Below, piece after piece: positions 1-5,415 of a DNA stretch of 9,658 nt. Each line of letters begins with the position of its first letter. The first letter of the stretch is position 1. The translations under genes and the position numbers were made by a program. The notes under the pieces were generated by a model, which was given only the letters and a program-made list of their open reading frames with translations, had not been told where the DNA came from and searched no databases. The stretch is from the NCBI GenBank assembly GCA_900758955.1, contig CAAETL010000146.1, positions 1 to 9,658 on the forward strand, given 5' to 3'. Source of the stretch: an uncultured Oscillospiraceae bacterium (GTDB lineage Bacteria; Bacillota; Clostridia; Oscillospirales; Oscillospiraceae).

Positions 1-38
1 GGCTTGGTCTGGCCGGGGGGGATTTTCGTTAACATGCT

Positions 39-68
39 ATTGTAATTTGCATGGTTTCGGATTACAAT
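39..68. promoter_or_regulatory. 8-bp inverted repeat, possible operator
   Basis: ATTGTAAT (39-46) and ATTACAAT (61-68) are perfect inverted copies separated by 14 nt, about 45 nt upstream of the promoter proposed for the kinase gene. The arms also contain TTGTAA (40-45) and TACAAT (63-68) with a 17-nt spacer, so the element could itself be a promoter. The symmetry puts a similar pair on the other strand. This may be a dimeric repressor site, a promoter or chance in AT-rich sequence; no cognate regulator is visible. Confidence 0.3.
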
Positions 69-111
69 TAAAAGATACCATGGTGAACAAGGCGATCTGT
101 CCATTCCTTAT

Positions 112-138
112 TTGCACGTCATGCCGCACTGATATAAT
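112..138 (+). promoter_or_regulatory. Extended -10 promoter for the kinase-SBP operon
   Basis: A consensus -10 TATAAT (133-138) is preceded by TGA, giving the extended -10 element TGnTATAAT (130-138). A plausible -35 TTGCAC lies at 112-117, with a short 15-nt spacer that the extended -10 may compensate for. Transcription would begin near 145, leaving a leader of about 75 nt before the kinase start codon. CTGATA recurs at 129, 149 and 174, which could matter for regulation or be accidental. Confidence 0.55.
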
Positions 139-218
139 GGCGGCACCGCTGATATAGATAACTTCCTATTGAACTGATACTAAGAGCAAGTACGAAAGGA
201 CGTACAGGGGGAAGATTG

Positions 219-2363
219 ATGGGTCATAAAAGAATGACAAAGCGAAGACGGATTTCTGTCTTTATCCTGATCGCTTTTTTGATTGTGAGCGGAACGGTTT
301 TTACATACATTGAGAATCTAAACCAAAATGTAGCCGATACCAACATTACACATATGAAAGAGTTGTCAAGCCACGACAGCAAAGCCATTGAAACCTACCT
401 GAACAATGTCTGGCAGGAGATGGGGGCTGTGGTGGAGCGTCTCCGTCTGTATGATTGTAAAACCATAGAGGATGCGCAGATCCGTTTGAATCTTGAAAAA
501 GCGTCCTTGGATTTGGACGAGATCTATCTATTGGATGATGATGGAAAGATGTACACGGCTTCCTTTATTATTTCAGAGGCGGATGAGGAAATACTACAGT
601 GCTTTCAGGAGTATCCGGACCGGTTCGCCCATCGGACAAACGGGATGCGCAGCAAATATGTTGAATCGCAACGGGAAGCCCTCCTGTTTGGCGTTGGAAT
701 CGATGACCTGCAGATCGATGGCGTGTCCTTTTCAGGCATGGTGGTGCAGAGCGACATCAACGTGATCCAGAACAGTTTGAAAATTGACAGCTATGGCGGA
801 CGCGGGTACAGCAGTGTCATCGATTACGAGGGAAACTACATTGTCAATATTAACCGCGTCTCCTCCATGGGGGAACAAGGTAATTTTTTTGACCAGTTAG
901 CAGACGGAGTCATTGCCCACGGGCAGACGATCCAAGATGTAAGGGAGCTTGTAAGTCGGAAAGAGAGTTTTACCCTCTCCTATGAGCCGCCGGAGGGAAA
1001 CGCCCGTATTTTGACAGTGATCCCTTTGCAGGAAGCGGACTGGCTTTTTATCATGGATCTGTCAGGGGATGTGTTTCAGGAGCAGAGCCAGAAACTGCTT
1101 TTAATGGCTACGATTATGGTGGGCGTTGTGGCTGTCATCTTTATCATACTGATTCGGCTGATCTACAGCCAATCCCTGGCTGCCGCAAGGTCAAAGGCGG
1201 AGGCTCGTGCGAGAAGTGAATTTCTGTCAAATATGAGCCATGAGATCCGCACGCCGTTAAATGGTCTGGTTGGCCTGAATCATCTCATGAAAGCGAATAT
1301 CGACGACAAAAGGCAGCTGACGGGGTACCTCGAAAAATCAGCGACTACGGCACAGTATCTTCTCTCCCTGGTTAACGATATTTTGGATATGTCAAAGCTT
1401 CAGTCGGGACATTTTGAGATGTTGAACAGCCCGCTTGATCTAAATCGGATGCTGGACCACGTGTTGTCCATGCAGAGAGAGACTATAGAGAACCACGGGA
1501 TACAATTGGAAGCCCAGCGGACGTTACTGGCTGTGAATATCGTGGGTGATGAGCTGCGCATCAAGCAGGTCCTCATGAATGTTCTGAGCAATGCGGTCAA
1601 GTTCACCCCAGCGGGTGGTAGCATCCGGTTGGCTGTCAGCCAGGTGTTGTCAGGACCGGATGAAGTGCGGACGACGATACAGGTTACCGATACCGGCATC
1701 GGAATCAGCGAGGAGTTTCAAAAAGAGATATTCCATTCTTTTACTCAGGAACGCAATCAAAAATTGGATCGACAGAAAGGAACCGGATTGGGGATGGCGA
1801 TCAGTTATCTGCTGATGAAACAGATGCACGGTGAGATCCGCGTGGCGAGTAAATTGGGGCGCGGCAGTACGTTTACCATCGAATTTCCCGCGGCAATTGC
1901 AGAAGAAGGCGCCTGTGTCCAAGAAACGGAACAGCGCATCGATGAGAATGAGCAATTGCAGATCGGCGGGCTGAAGATCCTGGTGGCGGAGGACAACGAA
2001 CTGAATGCGGAAATCCTCGTGGAAATATTAAAATTGCAGGATTTTACGGTAACGCATGTGGAGAACGGCAATGAGGCGGTAGAGGCATTTCGCGAGTCCG
2101 CAGTTGGCGAATACGATGTGATCCTGATGGATGTTCAAATGCCTGTTATGGACGGATACGAAGCGACAAAAATTATACGTGAAATGGGCCGTGCAGATGC
2201 GGGGCAGGTTGTAATTTTTGCCTGTACAGCGAACGCATTTAAAGAGGACCAGGTACAGGCCCTGGAATGCGGGATGGACGATTATCTGCCGAAGCCGATC
2301 GACGTGCAGCTTCTCTTACAAAAAATGCGTCATGTGAGAAAGGTAACGGAGAAGGAGAGATGA
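219..2363 (+). CDS. Hybrid sensor histidine kinase with extracellular sensor and C-terminal receiver domain
   Basis: Membrane hybrid kinase of 714 aa. TM1 is at about residues 12-30, an extracellular Cache/PAS-like sensor region at about 31-290 and TM2 at about 293-316. The HisKA box is SNMSHEIRTPLNGL with phospho-acceptor His341. The HATPase domain follows, with N-box Asn454/Asn458, DTGIGI (Asp491 on) and GTGLGMA (521-527). The receiver domain (about 586-705) has the acidic pair Glu591/Asp592, phospho-acceptor Asp638 in LMDVQMP, and Lys692. All catalytic residues are present. I prefer ATG 219 over TTG 216 because the GGGGGAAG Shine-Dalgarno (207-214) is better spaced for it. There is no Hpt domain and no DNA-binding output, so the phosphate must pass to unlinked proteins or the receiver may regulate the kinase itself. 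The gene ends 4 nt before the lipoprotein gene, implying co-expression. The domain assignment is secure; the ligand is unknown. Confidence 0.93.
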   Translation: MGHKRMTKRRRISVFILIAFLIVSGTVFTYIENLNQNVADTNITHMKELSSHDSKAIETYLNNVWQEMGAVVERLRLYDCKTIEDAQIRLNLEKASLDLDEIYLLDDDGKMYTASFIISEADEEILQCFQEYPDRFAHRTNGMRSKYVESQREALLFGVGIDDLQIDGVSFSGMVVQSDINVIQNSLKIDSYGGRGYSSVIDYEGNYIVNINRVSSMGEQGNFFDQLADGVIAHGQTIQDVRELVSRKESFTLSYEPPEGNARILTVIPLQEADWLFIMDLSGDVFQEQSQKLLLMATIMVGVVAVIFIILIRLIYSQSLAAARSKAEARARSEFLSNMSHEIRTPLNGLVGLNHLMKANIDDKRQLTGYLEKSATTAQYLLSLVNDILDMSKLQSGHFEMLNSPLDLNRMLDHVLSMQRETIENHGIQLEAQRTLLAVNIVGDELRIKQVLMNVLSNAVKFTPAGGSIRLAVSQVLSGPDEVRTTIQVTDTGIGISEEFQKEIFHSFTQERNQKLDRQKGTGLGMAISYLLMKQMHGEIRVASKLGRGSTFTIEFPAAIAEEGACVQETEQRIDENEQLQIGGLKILVAEDNELNAEILVEILKLQDFTVTHVENGNEAVEAFRESAVGEYDVILMDVQMPVMDGYEATKIIREMGRADAGQVVIFACTANAFKEDQVQALECGMDDYLPKPIDVQLLLQKMRHVRKVTEKER

Positions 2364-2367
2364 GTTT

Positions 2368-3690
2368 ATGCGCTTGGGAAAGGTGAGCGGCATTATCAGC
2401 CTTATTGTGGCGCTCTGTCTTCTGGCGGGCTGTCATGCCACGAAAAATGAGATGGAGAATCAGACTGTGCGCCTGACGTTAAAAGTACCGACGCTAACCC
2501 ATCAGACGCCGGCGGGCCCGGAGATCTCGAATGCATCCGAATTTCTGGAAAAGATGGCGGCGGGCTATATGGAGGAGCACAAAAACGTAAAAATTGACAT
2601 CGTGGTCTTTGCCCTGACGGATGAAGACGCCTATGTCACGGATTGTTTTGATACAGAAAACGCTGCGGATATCCTTTACGAGGGGTATTTCAATATGGCC
2701 GGATATGTACATACCGGACGTGTAGTGCCCCTGGACGATATCATCTCCGACACAATGGAGGAAGATATTTCGGACTCCATGTGGGCCTTAAGCCGGACGG
2801 ATGGAAAAACCTACATGATGCCGTTTACGAGCACCCAGAACATCCTTGCCTACAATAAGGACCTGTTCCGTCGGGCCGGACTGGATGCCTATGTGAGCAA
2901 GGAACCCGTGATCCAAAACTGGACCCTGGAGGAATGGGAGGAGATCCTGACCGCTCTCGCCGCCGTGCCTTCGGAGAGCACCTTCCCTATGATGATGTAC
3001 GCGAAAAACGAACAGGGCGACACCCACATCATGACACTGCTGCGCAGCCATGGAAGCGCGTTTTTCGACAAGAATGGTAACGTTAATTTGAACACACCCG
3101 AGGGGATCGCCGGCCTGCGATGGATCTCGGAGGGCGTGGACAAGGGTTGGTTCCCGACGCATTCTGAGAATCTGGAAATCATGGATTGTTCCAAACTATT
3201 CGCCAATGGCCAGCTAGGCATTTATTTGGCCAATAATGCCCTCCTTCATTACGATGGGATCGACACCGGCTATGTTAATTACCCAAGTGAAGAGGGGGAT
3301 GGGTATGCCACGTCTTTTGTCATCGGGTTTGAGGTGTTTGACAATGGGGATGACGCCAAGGTCGCCGCGGCAAAGGATTTTTTAAAGTACATTTACGAGA
3401 CGGATCAGTGGTTGGATTACGCGGCGGGCGGAATCCCGGCAAGCTATAAGACGACGGAAAAGTATAAAAATGATATTGAGATGTTGGGGGAATTTTACGC
3501 AAACAGCGTAAATGTAGTGGATTTTACGATGAATACTCCAAACTGGCGGGGTGTCCGGGCCGTTTTCTGGACTTCCATTCATGATTTACTGAATGGGGAG
3601 CTGACCCCGGGGGAGGCTGCCCGGAAAATCGATGATGCGTGCAATGCAGAGATTGAAACGGGCAGGCAGAACAGCGCATTACACCAGTAA
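2368..3690 (+). CDS. Extracellular solute-binding lipoprotein (ABC sugar-type, family 1), without a transporter
   Basis: 440 aa. The signal peptide ends in the lipobox LLAGC, so Cys22 would be lipidated and the mature protein anchored outside the membrane. The body reads as a MalE-type family 1 binding protein: AAGYMEEHKNVKIDIV near the N-terminus, ILAYNKDLFRRAGLD (YNKDLF at 162-167), then the Trp-rich NWTLEEWEEIL, and a C-terminal helix ending near KIDDACNAEIE. The start is ATG 2368, with GGAGAG about 8 nt upstream. It lies 4 nt behind the sensor kinase and no permease or ATPase gene follows. Inference: it may present a ligand, perhaps a carbohydrate, to the kinase's extracellular domain rather than serve import. 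The last 10-12 residues (from about TGRQ) overlap an acetyltransferase remnant in another frame, so the native C-terminus may have been replaced by a deletion junction. The family call is firm; the ligand is not known. Confidence 0.9.
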   Translation: MRLGKVSGIISLIVALCLLAGCHATKNEMENQTVRLTLKVPTLTHQTPAGPEISNASEFLEKMAAGYMEEHKNVKIDIVVFALTDEDAYVTDCFDTENAADILYEGYFNMAGYVHTGRVVPLDDIISDTMEEDISDSMWALSRTDGKTYMMPFTSTQNILAYNKDLFRRAGLDAYVSKEPVIQNWTLEEWEEILTALAAVPSESTFPMMMYAKNEQGDTHIMTLLRSHGSAFFDKNGNVNLNTPEGIAGLRWISEGVDKGWFPTHSENLEIMDCSKLFANGQLGIYLANNALLHYDGIDTGYVNYPSEEGDGYATSFVIGFEVFDNGDDAKVAAAKDFLKYIYETDQWLDYAAGGIPASYKTTEKYKNDIEMLGEFYANSVNVVDFTMNTPNWRGVRAVFWTSIHDLLNGELTPGEAARKIDDACNAEIETGRQNSALHQ

Positions 3691-3935
3691 ACGCCTGCAT
3701 TGCCGATCCCGAAAAGCCCGACGAATACCTTACCCCAGACAGCGTGGCCTTTCACCGGCATATGGGATATCGGTTCGTGGGAAAGTTTTATAAGTGTGGG
3801 TACAAATTTGGTCGATGGTATCATATGGTGTGGATGGAAAAACATTTGGGAGACCATCCGGACAATCCACCTGCAGTCAAGACTTTTGATGATGTAAGAA
3901 ATTTGATTGCAGAAAAGTACGCGATTTTTTCATAA
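3657..3935 (+). pseudogene. GNAT acetyltransferase remnant (C-terminal half only)
   Basis: Reading the frame that ends at TAA 3933-3935 gives a clear C-terminal half of the phosphinothricin/MddA-type GNAT family. NACIADPEKPDEYLTPDS is followed by AFHRHMGYRFVGKFYKCGY, KFGRWYHMVWMEK, then DNPPAVKTFDDVR. In family members of roughly 170-190 aa these blocks make up the second half. The N-terminal half, including the acetyl-CoA-binding loop (Q/RxxGxG/A), is missing. The frame is open only back to a TGA at 3654-3656, and recognisable similarity begins at about 3666-3690, inside the 3' end of the lipoprotein gene. No credible start codon with a ribosome binding site precedes the conserved part (GTG 3744 would remove even more). 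I infer a deletion that joined the lipoprotein gene to the acetyltransferase and left it non-functional. Family recognition is from memory of conserved motifs, not a search. Confidence 0.8.
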
Positions 3936-3979
3936 AACGCCCCCGCCACCTGGAGAAAGGCCCAGGCGGCGGGGGCGTT
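3936..3979 (+). terminator. GC-rich hairpin, probable terminator
   Basis: The arms at 3936-3953 and 3962-3979 form an 18-bp stem with a single mismatch and an 8-nt loop. The hairpin begins directly after the TAA of the acetyltransferase remnant, so it may be that gene's original terminator, now serving the kinase-SBP operon. Only a short T-run follows (CCTTTTC at about 3987), so termination strength is uncertain. Confidence 0.65.
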
Positions 3980-4064
3980 AATGCATCCTTTTCAGACCGA
4001 TTATCCGTTTTCTTGCAAGATAACTGGATGTCCCTGTTCCGCTTGAAAAGCCCGTCGAAGAAAC

Positions 4065-4093
4065 TTGCATTTTACCGAATAATGAGATATACT
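4065..4093 (+). promoter_or_regulatory. Sigma-A-type promoter of the structured RNA
   Basis: TTGCAT (4065-4070) and TATACT (4088-4093) are separated by exactly 17 nt. The predicted start of transcription is about 4099-4101, which coincides with the first base of the 12-nt sequence that pairs with the 3' end of the RNA. That coincidence supports the promoter and the RNA boundary together. Confidence 0.65.
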
Positions 4094-4099
4094 GAAAAA

Positions 4100-4336
4100 A
4101 CAGAAAACAAAATACTGCGGCAGCACGCCGGGAGGTGCAACTCCCAACGTGCCTATGAAGGTGTACCAGGCACCTTACACAGCGGCCATTTGGCCGCACC
4201 GCACGCTTTATTATAAAGCATTTCGTCTCCTTTGACAAGGAGCGGAATGGTAATAGGCGTGTTTTCGCATGGAAGGCTTTCCCGCCTTTTATGTCGTGTA
4301 GGGGTAACACCTCTACGCGGCGTTTTTTGTTTTCTG
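4100..4336 (+). ncRNA. Unassigned structured RNA of about 235 nt, closed by 5'-3' end pairing
   Basis: The first bases CAGAAAACAAAA (4101-4112) are exactly complementary to TTTTGTTTTCTG (4325-4336). Inside lies a series of stems: GCACG 4123-4127 with CGTGC 4148-4152, enclosing GGGAG/CTCCC; AAGGTG 4158-4163 with CACCTT 4171-4176; GCGGCC 4182-4187 with GGCCGC 4192-4197; GCTTTA 4205-4210 with TAAAGC 4214-4219; and CTCCTT 4227-4232 with AAGGAG 4237-4242 around a TGAC loop, extended by 4219-4225 with 4243-4249. The last are CATGGAAGGC 4268-4277 with GCCTTTTATG 4284-4293, and the terminator stem. Several pairs are G-U only if the + strand is the RNA, which fixes the strand. It does not match riboswitch, T-box, RNase P, SRP or tmRNA signatures I know. 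It could be a raiA-like or other orphan RNA, or the leader of the gene at 4410. Open frames across it look spurious. Confidence 0.6.
4291..4333 (+). terminator. Intrinsic terminator at the 3' end of the structured RNA
   Basis: The stem pairs 4291-4305 with 4309-4323 around a 3-nt AAC loop and runs into TTTTTTGTTTT (4323-4333). Imperfect positions are all G-U on the + strand and would be A-C mismatches on the other, so it acts on rightward transcription. It is the clearest intrinsic terminator in the window. The base of its left arm (4291-4293) is shared with the preceding stem, and part of the left arm (4296-4303) could pair with 4173-4180 instead. Confidence 0.8.
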
Positions 4337-4346
4337 CCCGGCGGAC

Positions 4347-4377
4347 GCCACCGGGGGTACCCCATCCCCCGGTTGGC
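4347..4377 (+). other. GC-rich hairpin in the leader of the YD-repeat gene
   Basis: CCGGGGG (4351-4357) pairs with CCCCCGG (4366-4372). The stem is extended by GCCA 4347-4350 with TGGC 4374-4377, leaving one bulged base and an 8-nt loop. It lies between the RNA terminator and the Shine-Dalgarno at 4397-4402. No T-run follows, so it is not a classical terminator. It may protect the mRNA end or affect translation. The rest of 4337-4409 holds no promoter that I can see. Confidence 0.45.
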
Positions 4378-4409
4378 CCGTCGAGGTAGGAAATTCGGAG
4401 GGAAAGTCC

Positions 4410-5153
4410 ATGCCCGAAAACACGGAAGGGACCCGGACAGTACGACTTTGCCGCATGGATGCCCTGTACACAGGGTCGGGGCATCCATTGTCCGCAATCA
4501 AGTACAACTATGATCGAGAAGGGTATATCAAGAGCACGGTCAAGGAATTTTACTACTGTGAGGTATCCGTTCCGCCGTTGATGGGTCTCGCCATGCGAAA
4601 AACAGAACGTGACGCCTATGGCATTATCGTCTCAGAAGTATTTGTGGGAGAAGACGGCAGAGAATACCGCGTCCCCCGTACCATGGTGTATGAGAAAGAC
4701 GAAAAGGGGCTGGTCCGGCGGGCCACTTCCTCGATTGATCGGAATGAAGAGGAAATTGGCGTCGTCTTCTATATCAGTGGGTATGGAAAGCACTTGCACC
4801 GGCGGGCGCTAAAAACTCAGGTTTGCTATCTAGATCCGGATGGATCCTTTTCCCACGAATACCGGTACAAGTATGACAAGTACGGATGGAAGACCCACAT
4901 TTACCACAGAACTAACCCAACCGTCCCCTTCCAGCTATACGAAAAACGGGAAATTGACTATGATGAATACGGCAATCCCAGTCTGTACCATGGGTATGTC
5001 ATTAAGAATACCTACGATGAGTATGGGTCCTTACGTGAGGCTGAGGTCTGGGAAGGAACTGGTAAAACCGGAGAGTGGGTAAAGGCCTACCGGCACGAGT
5101 ATATCTATCAGGAATTTATTTTAGGTCAACCAGATTTGGGAGAGAAAACATAG
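4410..5153 (+). CDS. YD/RHS-repeat-like protein of unknown function
   Basis: 247 aa. I do not recognise an exact family. Much of the chain follows the rhythm of YD-type beta-hairpin repeats: YNYDREGYIKS, YEKDEKGLVRR, YRYKYDKYGWKTHIYH, IDYDEYGNPSLYHG and NTYDEYGSLREAEVWE. Each has aromatics, Asp/Glu and a turn Gly, as in RHS and wall-associated YD proteins. There is no signal peptide or membrane segment, and it is far shorter than secreted RHS toxins, so a cytoplasmic role or an RHS-derived fragment is possible. The first 15-20 residues do not fit the repeats. The start ATG 4410 is chosen because GGAGGG (4397-4402) sits 7 nt upstream; the next in-frame ATG (4455) has no such site. It stands alone on the + strand, about 75 nt behind the structured RNA's terminator and just before a strong hairpin, so its transcription may depend on read-through from the RNA promoter. 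Confidence 0.8.
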   Translation: MPENTEGTRTVRLCRMDALYTGSGHPLSAIKYNYDREGYIKSTVKEFYYCEVSVPPLMGLAMRKTERDAYGIIVSEVFVGEDGREYRVPRTMVYEKDEKGLVRRATSSIDRNEEEIGVVFYISGYGKHLHRRALKTQVCYLDPDGSFSHEYRYKYDKYGWKTHIYHRTNPTVPFQLYEKREIDYDEYGNPSLYHGYVIKNTYDEYGSLREAEVWEGTGKTGEWVKAYRHEYIYQEFILGQPDLGEKT

Positions 5154-5155
5154 TA

Positions 5156-5197
5156 ACAAATATTCCCGACAGCCCTAAGGCTGTCGGGAATATTTGT
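5156..5197. terminator. Perfect 19-bp hairpin, terminator of the YD-repeat gene
   Basis: The arms at 5156-5174 and 5179-5197 are perfectly complementary over 19 bp around a 4-nt CTAA loop, starting 2 nt after the TAG stop. The stem base is A/T-rich (ACAAATATT/AATATTTGT), so each strand ends in a U-rich arm. It could therefore stop both the rightward gene and leftward transcripts arriving from the operon at 5416-9658. Confidence 0.8.
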
Positions 5198-5415
5198 GAT
5201 TATACAGAAATTCACGCACCGGCTGCATTAAGCCCTGCCTACTGAAAAACAGACCTTTATACTTGGAAAACGCCCACGAATCGTAAAGGACCGGAACTTA
5301 GTAAGCTCCGGTCCTTTGCCTTTGCGCGATTCCACAGCATTGGGCCCGTGGGGCGCCCCTGGCGCCTGGGACGGATTTTTCAGCAGTTATATTTTGCGTT
5401 CCGTCTTCCGATTCA
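5198..5415. other. Convergent intergenic region without a gene
   Basis: About 218 nt separate the rightward YD gene's hairpin from the leftward SLH gene's stop codon. Apart from the second hairpin at 5285-5317 and a GC-rich stretch with the palindrome GGGGCGCCCC (5351-5360) I see no gene, RNA signature or promoter here. Confidence 0.6.
5285..5317 (-). terminator. Hairpin downstream of the SLH gene, possible operon terminator
   Basis: AAAGGACCGGA (5285-5295) and TCCGGTCCTTT (5307-5317) form an 11-bp perfect stem around an 11-nt loop, about 100 nt beyond the stop of the leftward SLH gene. The A/T ends put three U residues at the end of the arm on either strand. The U-tract is short, so this may be a weak bidirectional terminator that the stronger hairpin at 5156-5197 backs up. 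Confidence 0.5.

Noticed and set aside
3700..3897. 65-aa + strand open frame
   Set aside because: It is the wrong frame of the acetyltransferase remnant; the recognisable GNAT motifs are in the frame ending at 3935.
4101..4336. 12-bp terminal inverted repeats read as a MITE or insertion sequence
   Set aside because: No flanking target duplication is visible and there is no transposase. The repeats coincide with a transcription start and a terminator U-tract, which suits an RNA closing helix better.
4100..4336. T-box, known riboswitch, RNase P, SRP or tmRNA
   Set aside because: The hallmark sequences I know for these classes, such as the T-box AGGGTGG-ACCGCG and the RNase P conserved core, are not found.
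3978..4513. Overlapping open frames of 90-170 aa on both strands across the structured RNA
   Set aside because: They are Arg/Pro/Gly-rich, occur in several frames at once, have no good ribosome binding site and cross the terminator. The folding evidence explains the region better.
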